A stretch of 64,000 nucleotides of DNA from Diphasiastrum complanatum (taxonomy: Eukaryota; Streptophyta; Lycopodiopsida; Lycopodiales; Lycopodiaceae): positions 22,471,669 to 22,535,668 of the forward strand of contig CM055092.1 in assembly GCA_029204225.1 (NCBI GenBank). The letters are read 5' to 3'. Positions 10,555-22,584 of this stretch are shown here, in pieces. Position numbers and translations under genes: made by a program. The notes beneath the pieces are model-generated. The model saw only the letters and a list, made by a program, of their open reading frames with translations, had not been told where the DNA came from and did no database searches. Position 1 is the first letter of the stretch. Every line of letters starts with the position of its first letter.

Positions 10555-11664
10555 TTAGAGTGCTCCTGGCAGCTCTGCTTGGCCTGACAGTGTTCGTAGC
10601 TGTAGAGAGCCGATGCCCTTGACATCGTGTCTACTTCCATCACCTAGAATCACCGCTCTGTCATTTTCAAGTTCGCGAAAGTTGATCAAGATCTTCTTGT
10701 TGCAGGTTATGTGAGATGTTGCTCCTGAATTGATGACCACATCGTAGTCATGTTCGGAGTAGCTTGTCGAAGCTTTGTCGAGTATCGTGAAAGCTTCGTC
10801 ACCTCTTTCTGCATCTTTAGATGATTTTGCAACGTTTGCCTTTTCAGCTTTGTTTTTTCTTTTTGGGTTGAATCTGCAGTCGTATGCAGAATGCCCTTTC
10901 TTCTTGCAGTGCATGCAAGGTATTGCTGGATTGAACCAGCATTTGTTGGTCGTATGTCCTGGTTTGTGGCAGTGATCGCAGGAAGAAGATTGTTGATTTG
11001 AAAACTTCGTCTTCTCGAATCTTGGCTTGTTTTTGTTCTTCTTCTTTCCTTTCGTGAAGAGAGCCTTCTCTTGATCACTGCTTCCCTCTCCTTCATCTCT
11101 CATCAGTCTCTCATCAGCGATAAGACTGACTACTTTGCTGAATGTCATATCTGATAGACTCAGTATGAGCATTCTCAACGGCTGATAGGACGTCGGTAGA
11201 GATTTCATGAAGTACATCAACTGTTGTGGTGCTGGGACCTGGTGCTCCTGTCTTGATGCAGCGAGTTGAGCGAAGATCGTTCTGATCTTCTCAACGTGCT
11301 GATCCAACTAGTTGCCATCCCACCATATTGATTGCAGCTGATTGTGAAGGTGCATGACTGAAGCTGCAATCCTCACTTCATACTTCTACTTTAATCTTTT
11401 CCATGTTGCATGGCTGTTTTCGTAGTCTTCAATCTGCATGAGTAGATCTTCATTTATGGACGAAACGATGATTGCCATTGCGCGCTCATCCTTTCTGATC
11501 CATTCAGCTCTTCTCGGGTCTCCCTCTGGAGGCTGCACCTCTAAGAGCTTGGTCACCGACCAGATGCCTTCGCCTTTCAGGAGTGTTTTGATTTTGAATT
11601 TCCAAATTCTGTAATTTGCGCCATCGAGACTGATTGCTACTCTGGTCTGGATTGTCATAGCCAT
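10555..11664 (-). pseudogene. Element C gag and protease
   Basis: Gag begins near 11664 with SLDGANYRIWKFKIKTLLKGEGIW, then breaks near 11390. It resumes with the LMYFMKSLPTSYQPL region and two knuckles, CDHCHKPGHTTNKC and CMHCKKKGHSAYDC. A protease with VVINSGATSHITCNKK follows, where the catalytic Asp of DSGAT is Asn. That substitution alone would inactivate it. Confidence 0.85.
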
Positions 11665-11717
11665 ATTATGTTGTCTGGAAGAATCACTACTGGGATATCA
11701 GTAGTGACAACCTGTCA

Positions 11718-11729
11718 GCTCTGATATCA
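11718..11729 (-). promoter_or_regulatory. Element C primer-binding site
   Basis: The minus strand reads TGATATCAGAGC, one base from the usual TGGTATCAGAGC, directly after an LTR ending in CA. Confidence 0.7.
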
Positions 11730-12090
11730 TGTCGTGGAAGCGCGTGTGTGAGACTGATTCGTATTCGTCGTCTTCTTCTTCTTTATCGCGAACAATTTTC
11801 TGTCTTCAAATTTTGTTTTGTGCGGAAGCTGTTACAGGATCCCAGACACTCAACTACACATCACAGAAGACATTCTATTCTAGCAAGATACACAGCACAA
11901 GACGAGATGTACGAAAATAGAGTGACTGTATTATCAATTTTAATTTAGAGTGAATTCGTCAGTGTCTCGCTCGTTGGCGGAATGACATTCTACTCTTTCG
12001 GTGTGTTCTGCTCGTTGGCAGACTTTCATGCACAACTATGGTGTCTTTACTTTCTTACTCTATTTGCTACGTCTCTCTCTATCTCTTACA
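11730..12090 (-). repeat. Element C 5' LTR
   Basis: It starts TGTCGTGG next to the primer site and shares about 195 bp with 1880-2076. The right boundary at CTCTTACA is a guess from the TG...CA rule. Confidence 0.65.
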
Positions 12091-12225
12091 GATCTCTGTA
12101 TTCACATCATCTTGTTATGATCCAGAGAGAATCATTTATACCTCCACTATGTGGAGTTTACAAGATAGCTAAATGTTGAATCACCTGACTAGTTAATGCT
12201 AATCAACTACTTAGTTAGTCTCCGT

Positions 12226-13448
12226 CGTTGCTACTCGTTTCAGCTGGGCGTGAAGCCCATTGAGCTGCCACTTGGCAGCGCAAATGGACAGAGAGACTGT
12301 TCAGATGATGAGCAAGATGTGCTACTTGTACCCAGGACACCTGCTACTCACTACACTTCAACAGTCAGCAAAGGCAAGAGACTTGACAAAGGCAAGGCCA
12401 TTGATCTGACTGCAGACTCTCCAAGAAGATCCACGTGAGAAAGAAGAGCACCAGTCAGATTCATCCCTAACAGCTCATTTTCTATAACAGAAGAATTTTG
12501 TGGATTTGGTGGAGAACCTCAAACATATGAGGAAGCTGTCAGCTGTCCAGATAAGGACAAGTGGATTAAAGCGATGAAAGATGAGATAGATTCCATGGAT
12601 TAGAACAATGCTTGAAATCTACAACCATTACCATAAGACATGAAGACTGTAAAGTGCAAATGGATTTTCAAATACAAGTATGGACCTGATGACAATGTAT
12701 CAAAGTACAAAGCCAGATTGGTAGAAAAAGGTTTCTCTCAGAAGTATGGTGTTGACTATACCGAGACCTTTTCTCCAGTCATAAAGCATTTGTCCTTACG
12801 CCTGCTGTTTGCATATGCAGTAACATAGAGTCTCAAGATCCACATACTGGATGAAAAGACCACCTTCCTACATGGCGAGTTGAATGAGGAGGCCTATATG
12901 GACCAACCACCAACATTCATCTGCTCACGCTTTGCCAACTATGCCTATCGAATGCAAAGAAGCATATACGGACTCAAACGATCTGCGAGATAGTGGTATA
13001 AGAAGAAGGATCACACCTCAGGTCCTTAGGATTTCAACCATTGATGGCCGACTACAATGTCTACACAAAGGTCACAGATGGAGAAATCATAATCAGTGTT
13101 GTCTACGTTGATGACACTTTGATACTATCTAGAAGCAACGAGCTGATTACTCAAGTGAAGCATGATATTTCATAGCATTTTGAAATATTAGACCTAGAGG
13201 AAGCAAGATGCTACCTAGGATTGCAGATTGACAGAGATCTTGACGAAGGGAAGCTGTATCTTTACAATCAAGATACATCTAGAAAATCATTGACGATTTT
13301 TAGATGACAGATTGCAAGGGAGCTAATACGCCGATGGTAGCTAGAACGATTCTAACAAAGCAGGATTGTCCGTAGAACACAGAAGAGTAGGAAGCCATGC
13401 TGAACGTGCCCTACAGGAGGCTGATCGGATCACTCATGTACCTGACAG
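12226..13448 (+). pseudogene. Element D: copia RT remnant
   Basis: A plus-strand RT fossil. It has KWIKAMKDEIDSMD, VKCKWIFKYKYGPDDN, KARLVEKGFSQKYGVDYTET, the LDEKTTFLHGELNEEAYMDQ block, RSIYGLKRSAR and, in another frame, a VDDTL-type palm. It stops abruptly near GSLMYLTDNTRPS, where minus-strand element E begins. No gag, integrase, RNase H or LTR can be assigned to it. Confidence 0.8.
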
Positions 13449-15503
13449 ATAATACACGCCCCTCGGTCCTTGCTTTTGTAGATCTTCTTGGAGTTCTTGG
13501 AGTTCTTGTATCTTGAGGTGGATCCTCAAGTTATTCTTCACTTGGAAGCTCCTCCTCCATCCTAGCATGATCCTTGGCATCAAGATGATTAGTAGCATTA
13601 TCATCCAAATCACAAGCATGTCCTTCATAAAAAATAACATCCCTACTCACTATCACCTTGCTAGTGATGGGATTGAAGAGTCTACATCCTTTGCTATTCT
13701 CACCATATCCCACAAAGATGCCATTGATGGATGTTGCATCATACTTCTTCCTCTTATCCAAGGATTGGTGTACATAGCAAGTGGATCCAAAAACTTTGAG
13801 ATCCTTGAGATTGGGTTTCTCTCCAAATAGAGCTTCAAATGGTGTGATTCCTCCAATGGATTGGTTTGGCAATCTATTGCACAAATAATTAGCACAAGTT
13901 ATTGCTTCACCCCAAAATGGTTTGGATAAAGAAGCATTTAGCCTTAAGGCCTTAGCACACTCACTCACTCACGCCATTTTGTTAAGGGGTGTATGGACAT
14001 GACAACTCCCTCTTTATGCCATTAGAACTACAAAAGTCAATCAACTTATTGGAGATATATTCACCTCCATTATCACTCCTTAATTCCTTAATCTTGGTAC
14101 TAAGTTGATTTTCTACCAAAGTATTGAACTTTACAAAAGAATCAAACACCATAGATTTGCTAGACGAGGTACATCCAACAATATCTAGAATAGTCATCAA
14201 TGAAGATTACATAATACTTGGCACCACCATTAGACTCATGTGAAAAGCTATGAACATCCAAATGGATGAGTTGAAGAGGAGAGCTTGATCTTGATGTAGA
14301 TCTTGAGAAGGGTAGTTTGTGAGCCTTTGAGAGACTGAATGCTTCACATATCTTCTTACACTTTGACAAATGCTTGGGGAGTCCAACTGCAAGCTCCTTT
14401 GCAACCATAGATTCCATGGCTTTGAAGTTGGAGTGACCCAACCTTTTGTGCCATAGTTCCACCTTTGATAACTCCACCTTTGCCAAGTTAACACTCTCCA
14501 ATGTAATATTAGCATCAAGCTTAAACAATCTACCTTGTTTAAAGCCTTTGGCTATATATTCATCATCTCTAAGGATGGAACAAATTTCATGCTTAAATTA
14601 TACATCAAGGCCATTATCCATTACTTGGCCAACACTAAGCAAATTCTTGGTTAACTTAGGAACATAAAGAACATTCTCAAGATTCATCCTTTTGGATGAT
14701 CCAACATACAATGGAATGGTTCCTATTCCACTTATCTTACATTCTTGACTACTTGTAGTATAAATTGATCTATGTAAATCATTGTAAGAAAGTAAAGTGG
14801 AGAAAATGTCCTTTTGATATGTCATGTGGGAACTAGCCCCACTATCAATTCACCAAGAATCATTGGTGTTGCTCTTGGATGACGGTGGTTTGTTGGAAAC
14901 CATCAAGGATGACTCTTCTTCATTCTCCTCCTCCTGATGTGTAATGTTGCTTTGTTTGCTCTCTTGTGCCTTCTTCTTCTTGATACATTTTGATGCAAAA
15001 TATCCTTTCTTTCCACAGAAAAAACATTTGTACTTGGACTTGTCTTTGACCTTGCCCTTTGAGCTTGAAGCCTCCTCCTCCTCCTTGTCTCCTTGAAGTG
15101 CTTCTTCTTGCCTTTGAATGAGAAATTAGCTTTCTCATCACCATCCTGCAGAGAAATAACATTCATTCTTGCATTGGTATGCATCATCCTACACTCTTCA
15201 TCCACTAATACATTGTGAAGCTTTTCTATAGTGGGCAAAGTGTCTTGGATTGCAAAGCTTTGGACCAAATTTGAAAAGTCACTCCCTAGACCATTAAGGA
15301 CAATCAAAACAAGCTCACCATCTTGAATCTTCTCTCCAATGGATGCTAACTACCTATTGAGAGACTTGATTCTGAGCACATAAGCCACTCTCATCACTCC
15401 TCTTCATGCTTTGCAGAATCTGATTCATAAGCATGAGAACCCTCGAAGTGTTACTAGACTCATAAATTGATTTTAAAGATTCCCAAGCCTCTTTAGCACT
15501 AGT
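13449..15503 (-). pseudogene. Element E: copia gag-protease-integrase remnant
   Basis: A minus-strand remnant. From right to left it holds gag (LVLIVLNGLGSDFSNLVQSF and an LHNVLVDEE region), a damaged knuckle, a protease-side segment (CKISGIGTIPLYV, LYVPKLTKNLLSVGQ), the pre-integrase LWHKRLGHSNFKAM and an integrase core (FIDDYSRYCWMYL, LRSDNGGEYISN, FWGEAITCANYLCNR, GYGENSKGCRLF). Frameshifts occur near 14825, 14530, 14200 and 13980. RT and RNase H are missing on the left and the gag start is missing on the right, where element F begins. Confidence 0.85.
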
Positions 15504-16519
15504 TGCTGGAAATTAATCCCACAATTTTCTCCTTGGTGAATAACTAATTCTATTTCATGATTCTTTCTACATATTTATTGATCATTGATCTAGGGTCAGG
15601 TGAAACCAACTTTGGTTCTATGTCTGCTCATCTAATACCTGCAGGAATCACAAAACTTAGACAACCAATTTATTTGAAGAATGTCTACAACGGGCTTCCG
15701 GCTGATCTCCAGCAAAGGGTAATCAATCCTGTTATAATTTCAAGTTTTAGATGTTAAGCTCAATTACTTGAAGTCATCGAAAACTTGGCCATCTTCAAGG
15801 ACTTCCAAGAACTAGCATTTAGAACAAGTCTGCAGAATTACACTAAGTGTTGCAACAGTCTACAAAAATACACTAAGTGTCGCAACAGTCTGCAAAAATA
15901 CACTAAGTGTCGCAATAGTCTGCAGAAATGAACTATGTTTTCTACAGCTTCGGCTTTTTCAAATTTCTCCGAAATGCGACACTTTTCTAGTTCAAAAGTT
16001 AAACTGTTTTAAAGGCACCTTTGGCTTTTTTGCAAAATCTCGAAGAGAGAGAAAATGCCGAAGGTCATCTATTTTCATAAGTTAAACTATTTCAAGGGCA
16101 CCTTCACCTTTTTAAAGACACCTTCAGCTTTTTCGCAAAATCTCGAAGAGAGAGAAAAATGCCGAAGTCATCTATTTTGAACTAGGAACATTCCCAGTCA
16201 CTTCTCGAAATTTGAGAAGTGAGAGAAAACCACTTCACGTAAAATGCAAAGTGAGAGAATCAGCGACGTCCTCGTCAGTGTCAACGATGCTAAATTGTTG
16301 ACCATATACATTATACAGTCATCACAAAAGCCATATACTTCCAAGTACAACGGCTTTCCTAATTAGGTGACAAGCATTGATTGTGATTAATACACGGATG
16401 GAATCTACAAGTAGATCATCCGAGCACAGATTACTGGTTGCTGTCCATGAGACACATTGTTTGAGCATCCCAGCTACACTGTCATTTTGGTTATAATTGC
16501 TATTCTGTATTGTGCTTCA
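15504..16519 (+). repeat. Element F 5' LTR
   Basis: It contains three to four ~30-bp tandem units (about 15829-15930) built on ACACTAAGTGTCGCAA and a second duplicated unit with CTCGAAGAGAGAGAAAA. An internal 66-codon ORF is conserved in both LTRs only because the LTRs are similar. The right boundary is approximate. Confidence 0.75.
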
Positions 16520-17236
16520 GTGTAATATAGCAGCAGCTTGTTTTTATTTGTGTACAACGTAGGTGAATGCTTGTTGTGATTAAGTGCACTTTCTTGCTGT
16601 TTGATCGCGTTTGTTTACTCACTTTGATCAGAACACGGACGTCTATGACTCTTCAGTTTCTGATCAGACGATGGTCGTCTTTGACACTTGAGGAACTCGC
16701 GTTATCATACTGCTCTTCCATTTACTTCAGAACTATACTGCATGATAAATCCGATTTCAGTAGTACCACATTCAAACCATCTCTAATTTCTTCGGTGGAC
16801 TGTAATCTAGTTTCAGAGCATGAATTAATTTCTAAGATCCTGTTGGGCAATTAGAACTCTTAAGGCTGTGATTACTCTAAGCATTAGCTGTCTTTTAGAC
16901 TGTTTTTGCATTTAGCAGCTGGTAATTACACAACTTTTACGATTGTTTATAGTAAAATGCTATTTATTTGTGTGGTAACCATGTGAAGAATAATTATTGC
17001 TTTATATTTAATAGCAATGTTTTTATTATGAGTGATAACTGATGAACTCAGTTCGTCAACATTACCTATGGTTGTGCTATCGAATGCAAACAATGAAATC
17101 ATAATCATGTCCAGTTGACAAACCAAGTTCACCAAGATTATTTCGAAAACGATAGAATAGTCGAGTAATAATTATATGGTCAGTGTAAATAATAAGTACC
17201 AAGGGTCTTATGATGGTTATTTTCCCTAATAATCTG

Positions 17237-17924
17237 GCGAATACATCTCTAACGAGATGTCTGACTACGTAGTTTCGACTTCCTATTCACCTCAACAAAA
17301 TGGTATTGCAGAAAAGAAGAATCGAGCTCTTCTCAACTCAGCCAGATCCATGCTACATCAAACACACCTACCTGCAAAGTTCTGGACAGAAGCTACTGCC
17401 ACAACATGTTACGTGCAGAACCGATCCAGCACCAAAGCCATCAACAACAAGACTCCTCATGAAGTTTGGCATGGGCACAAGCCTAGTGTCAATCATTTGA
17501 AAATCTTTGGTTGTATATGTTTTGTTCACATTTCTAAACAGCTTAGGAAGAAACTGGATCATAGGACAAATAAATGTATTTCATTGGCTATCCTGATGAA
17601 CATAAAGCTTATAAAGTTTATGATCCATCCACCAATGTAGTATTTGTCTCTAGGGATGTAATATTTCAAGAACATACATATTATGATTTTAAACAACCAT
17701 CGATAAACGATGCTATGTCATTTCATCCTATTTTATGTAGCATGGATTCTTCCAACATTGATGTTCCTTCTACAACTGCAGCTACAGCTACAGAAGTTGA
17801 GCAGCCGACAATACCTGTCATCAGACCAGACCAAGCTAGCTCGAACAGATCTGAAAAAATTCAAGAAGAAGCATCATCGCATCTGGTCAACCCAACGTCC
17901 GCAGATCCTCACGGACTCGGATAG
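17237..17924 (+). pseudogene. Element F integrase
   Basis: It opens with a damaged SGEYIS-like segment, then SPQQNGIAEKKNRALLNSARSM, LPAKFWTEATATTCYVQNR, TPHEVWHGHKPSVNHLKIFG and, after a frame change near 17575, GYPDEHKAYKVYDPSTN and VFVSRDVIFQEH. The catalytic N-terminal part of the core is missing. It is followed by the usual low-complexity linker toward RT. Confidence 0.82.
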
Positions 17925-19560
17925 TTCCTGAGAGGTATGCACCTCAATCATTATGGACTTCGTCAGAAGAACCAGAGAGCCTAGTTGAAGCAATTAACTC
18001 CAAGGATGCTGTGAAGTGGCAAGAAGCTATGGAAAGCGAGTATAACTCACTTTTGACGAATCAGACCTAGACACTGGTCGACTTCCCCACTCACAAGAGA
18101 GTTATCAACAACAAGTGTATCTTCAAGAAGAAGATCAACTCTCATGCTTCCATTGCAAAATGGAAGGCACGATTGGTGGCTACAAGATTCACTCAAATCC
18201 AAGTAGTGAATTATCAAGAAATTTTCAGTCTTGTCGTCAAGATGTAGTCAATCAGGACTCTGATTATGTTAGCAGCCGTGGAAGACCTCGAAATGCACCA
18301 AATGGATGTCAAGACAACATTCCTCAACGACAATGTCAAAGAGGAGCTGTACACCTTCCAACCAGAAGGATTCAAAGTCAAAGGCCAAGAGCACAAAGTG
18401 TGCAAGCTGCACAAAGCAATCTATGGTCTAAAATAGGCCGCAAGAGCATGGTTCGATAGAATCAACTCTTATCTCATTCAATTAGGATTTGCAAACAATT
18501 CAGCTGACTATAATGTTTATTCATAGCATATAGGCACCAATTCAATTCACATAGCTCTTTACGTAGATGATGCATTTATTTTGTCTAACGACACTTCTCT
18601 TCTGAACACTGTTAAGAGGGATCTGTCAAAGGAATTTGACATGACTGATTTAGGAGCTGTTCATTCTTTGCTAGGAATTCACATTATTAGAGATAGCCTT
18701 CAGAAGAAGATCTATCTTAGCCAGTAGACATATCTAAAAGGCATTTTAGAAAAGTTTCATATGTCTGATTGCAAATCAATTTATACTCCAATGGATCCAA
18801 GTATAGTATTGACTAAACCTTCTTGTGCTGAGACTGATAGTGAAATACTGGACTTAGCGAAGTACCCTTATCATTCACTAATCGGATCTCTAATGTATGC
18901 AATGCTGTGTACTAGACCAGATTTAGCATACACTATCAGCGTGTTGGGTCAATTCATGTCTAATCCTAGGATCACTCATTGGAAAGCATTAAAGAGAGTG
19001 ATGAGATATATTCAGAGAAGTTTAGACCACATTTTATGTTATGATGGAAATGCTATCGACCCACTCGTCCTATGAGGCTACTCCGACTCAGATTGGGAGA
19101 AACAATCTCTACCAGAAAATCTACCTCTGGGTTCTGTTTCTATCTGGCAGGGGACCAATTTCGTGGAACTCAAGGAAGCAAAAATTAGTTGTGCTTTCTT
19201 CAACAGAGACAGAGTACATCACAGCATGTCAAGCTTCAAAAGAAGCTATATGGATCAGGATATTACTTCACGACTTACATCACACTCAGTTCAATGCTAC
19301 CACCATTCTGTGACAACTTGAGCTGTATTTCACTGTCACTGAATCTCAAATTTCATGGCAAATCCAAGCACATAGAAATCGAATATCATTTCATTCGGAA
19401 AAAAGTTTTATCAGGGGAAGTGATCCTTCAATAATGCTCCACAACATAAATGGCTGTAGACATCTTCACCAAAGCGCTTCCCAGGATCAAGCACCAAAAG
19501 TTCTTCAACATGTTGAACCTGACAAAGATACCAAGACACCAACCGTATCCTTAAGGAGGA
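17925..19560 (+). pseudogene. Element F RT and RNase H remnant
   Basis: The RT N-terminal part is heavily frameshifted (17925-18460). The palm is readable at about 18470-19070 as IALYVDDAFILSND, SKEFDMTDLGAVHSLLGIHI and MLCTRPDLAYTISVLGQFMS. RNase H is present only as frameshifted pieces (TETEYITACQASKEAIW; KHIEIEYHFIRKKVLSGE). The region ends at the purine tract before the 3' LTR. Confidence 0.8.
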
Positions 19561-19561
19561 C

Positions 19562-20549
19562 TGTTTTAAATTAAGCCCACAATTTCTTCCTTGGTGAATG
19601 ACTAATTCTATTTCATGATTCTTCCTGCATATTTATTGATCATTGATCTAGGGTCAAATGAACCCAACTTTGGTTCTATGTCTGCTCATTTGATACCTGC
19701 AGGAATCACAAAACTTAGACAACCAATTTATTTGAAGAACATCTACAATGGCCTTCCGGCTGATCTCCAACAAAGGGAAATCAATCATGTTATAATTTCA
19801 AGTTTTAGATATTAAGTTCAATGAATTGAAGTCATTGAAGACTTGGCCATCTTCAAGGACTTCCAAGAACTAGCATTTAGAACAAGTCTGCAGAATTACA
19901 CTAAGTGTCGCAACAGTCTGCATAAATACACTAAGTGTCACAACAGTCTACAGAAATACATTAAGTGTCGCGACAGTCTGTAGAAATGAACTATGTTTTC
20001 CACAACTTCATCTTTTTTGCATTTTTCGAAATGCGACACTTTCATAGTTCAAAAGTTTAACTGTTTTAAAGGCACCTTCGACTTTTTCGCAAAATCTCGA
20101 AGAGAGAGAAAATGCCGAAGGTCATCTATTTTCATAAGTTAAACTGTTTCAAGGGCATCTTCAACGTTTTCGCAAAATCTTGAAGAGAGAGAAAAATGCC
20201 GAAGGTCGTCTATTTCGAACGAGAAACATTCCCAGTCACTTCCTGAAATTTGCGAAGTGAGAGAAAACCACTTTACGTAAAATGCAAAGTGAGAGAATCA
20301 GTGATGTCCTCGTCAGTGTCAACGATGCTAAATTGTTGACCGTATTCATTATGGACAATCGTCACAAAAGCCATATACTTCCAAGTACAATGACTTTTCT
20401 AATTAGGTGACAAGCATTGATTGTAATTAATACACGAATGAAATCTATAAGTAGATCGTCCGAGCACAGATTATTAATTGCTCCGTTCATGAGACACATT
20501 GTTTGAGCATCCCAGTTACGCAGTCATTTTGGTTGTAATTGCTATTCTG
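19562..20549 (+). repeat. Element F 3' LTR (3' end missing)
   Basis: It is homologous to 15504-16507 with the same ~30-bp tandem units at about 19890-19990. Similarity stops at GCTATTCTG, just before the PPR reading frame, so the terminal bases are lost or replaced. Confidence 0.8.
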
Positions 20550-20564
20550 CTATTAATCTATTTT

Positions 20565-21334
20565 AGCAGATGCAAAGAACAGGCTTAGCACCAGACAAGG
20601 TTGTGTCCGTTGTTGTCCTAAAAGCATGTGCCAGCCTAGCAGCTCTGGAACAGGGGAAACAGTTGCACTCCGACATCATTAAAAGAGGCTTTCAGTCGGA
20701 TGTGATTGTAGGGAACACCCTTGTTGACATGTATGCAAAATGCGGGTGCACAGATGACGCCCGTGAACTGTTCAACAACATGAGTGAACGAGATGTGGTT
20801 TCGTGGAATGCGATGATTGCGGGATACGCACAGAATGGGCTTGGCAAGGAGGCCCTTGCTCTGTATGACCAAATGAAACAGGAAGGGGTGCAGCCAAACA
20901 AAGTCACATTTACTTGTGTTCTCTCTGCATGTGCCAGCTTAGCAGCCCTGGAACAGGAAAAACAGCTCCACTCTGATATCATAAAAAGAGGCTTTCAATC
21001 AGATGTGATTGTAGGGAGCATCCTTGTTGACATGTATGCAAAATGCTCAACAACATGAGTGAACGAAATGTGGTTTCATGGAGTGCGATGATTGCAAGAT
21101 ATGCACAGAATGGGCTTGGTAAGGAGGTCCTTGCTCTGTATGAGCAAATGAAACAGGAAGGGGTGCAGCCAAACAATGTCACATTTACTTGTGTTCTATC
21201 TGCATGTGCCCATTCTCGCCTAGTAGATGAAGGTCGTCACGTCTTTGATTCCATGTGTAAAGATCATGATGTTACTCCAACCAAGGAACACTATGCATGT
21301 ATGGTCGATCTGCTAGCGCGTGCAGGGTGCTGGG
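20565..21334 (+). pseudogene. PPR protein, PLS subfamily (5' part)
   Basis: PPR proteins bind organellar RNA, usually for editing in the PLS class. Here the frame reads through P, L and S motifs: ACASLAALEQGKQLHSDIIK, VDMYAKCGCTDDAREL, ERDVVSWNAMIAGYAQNGLG, QPNKVTFTCVLSACAS. A 303-bp unit (one P-L-S triplet, 101 codons) is repeated in tandem from 20624 and 20927. The second copy has lost 28 bp after MYAKC, which shifts the frame. It resumes to LVDEGRHVFDSM and HYACMVDLLARAGC, where element G1 is inserted. The N-terminal repeats are absent, replaced by element F. The 3' part is at 27340-27764. Confidence 0.9.
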
Positions 21335-21984
21335 TGTGAAAGATTCAACTAGTTTCATCACATTTTGCAATATTTCCATATTTGGCATATTGAGGCCAAA
21401 ACTTGTTTTAGACTTAGAGGTTGACTTTTCAAAGTTCATTAGTCTAAATTTCATCTGAATAAACACTTTTTGAAAGTGTGGGAAAGATAGAATGCGAGTT
21501 TGAGTAGATTCAATTTGAATAAGTTGGGTACATTGAATCTAGACTCAAAATTGGTAGGGTTAGCATTCTGGTGGAAAAGCCAAGTGGCCAAGTAGGGTTT
21601 GGACCTGTTATAAAAGGATGTACCTCATGGAGAGAGTCATCTTCTCTCTTCTCTATCTCATTTCATGCTTATACATGGTTCGCTTGGGTTCTACTATCCA
21701 TTGGTGCACTATCTTGGTGATTGCTTGCAATTCTATGTGTAGAATGATCTATATTTGCTATTTTTGGATCCACACGTGTGAAATACAGTAGCTTGATGGT
21801 TTTGTACAGACAAAAATAGTACATAATCATTTCATTCAAGTTTGATCAAGTTCTATAAGTGTTTGCATCTCAAATTGTGTGTAGATGCTAATTTTTCTAC
21901 ATTGGTGAAATTGGTAGTGTATTTCTCTTTCTAACCAAAGATCATTCAAGTAGATTGGATCTTAAGGATCTGAAATCTTTCACA
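21335..21984 (+). repeat. Element G1 5' LTR
   Basis: It starts TGTGAAAGATTCAACTAG and ends GAAATCTTTCACA, giving a perfect short terminal inverted repeat (TGTGAAAGAT/ATCTTTCACA). A likely TATA box (TATAAAAGG) lies at about 21611. It is nearly identical to LTRs at 26701, 37241 and 55745. Confidence 0.95.
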
Positions 21985-21998
21985 TGGTATCGGAGCTC
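21985..21998 (+). promoter_or_regulatory. Element G1 primer-binding site
   Basis: TGGTATCGGAGCTC follows the LTR directly and matches the initiator-Met tRNA primer site with one change. Confidence 0.88.
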
Positions 21999-22584
21999 GT
22001 GTTTCAGGTTATGAAGGAGGAAATCAAATCTATCAATGATTTGGTGAAGATATCAAGTCTAGAGCATGCTAGAGAGGATTCTACACCAAAATCGGATTTT
22101 TTGCTTTTGTAGATTGGATCTTTTGTAGATCAAAACACTAAATAGGTCAATATACTTCTTCAATTCCGATTTTTGAATTCACATGCTGGATTTGGCCGAT
22201 TTTTGGATCATTGGTTCAGCCTAAGTGGTGGCTTATAGATTGCATATCAAATTTTTAGCATTTGCATGTAGATTTGGAATAGTCAATTTTTTGTGATTTT
22301 GTCAAAACCCTAATTTTGATTGGATCTCTAGATAGTGAGGATGCTAGAATTCATTTGAGTGTGTTTCAATCTTAGGAAGTGGCAAAAGTCATTAGATTGA
22401 GGATAGATCATAAGTTGATCAAGATTCCATAATTCTATGTGTTGATTTGCTTGGATAAGTGCTAGAAGAGAATTTGTGAGATAGTTTCAAATCTTGGTGA
22501 TTTCTTTTGAAAGCATTTGTTGTTGTTCAAAGGAGTGCTTTGTGCATTGAAACAGGTTGAAAGAGAATATCAGGTCATTGCTAC

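Larger units (their letters stand above)
8370..12090 (-). mobile_element. Element C: degenerate copia element hosting element B
   Basis: A minus-strand copia element whose 5' LTR (11730-12090), primer site, gag, protease, integrase and RT are present in order. Its RT end and a partial 3' LTR are displaced to 2147-2329 and 1880-2076 by element B. Gag has two CCHC knuckles, like element M at 47 kb, so C and M form one lineage distinct from B, G and J. Many stops and frameshifts are present. Confidence 0.8.
15504..20549 (+). mobile_element. Element F: copia element with ~1-kb LTRs
   Basis: Two long direct repeats (15504-16519 and 19562-20549) bracket plus-strand integrase, RT and RNase H remnants. 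The LTRs start TG and the right one follows a purine tract (AAGGAGGAC). No gag or protease is present, so the copy is internally deleted. Flanks differ: element E on the left and the PPR pseudogene on the right. Either the insertion was followed by deletion or the right LTR end was lost. No target duplication was found. Confidence 0.82.

Noticed and set aside
15557-15757. 66-codon ORF conserved at 19615-19815
   Set aside because: Both copies lie in the paired LTRs of element F; conservation follows from LTR duplication.
15829-15930. CRISPR-like array of ~30-bp repeats
   Set aside because: The units are contiguous tandem repeats inside a plant retrotransposon LTR, with no spacers of constant length and no cas genes.
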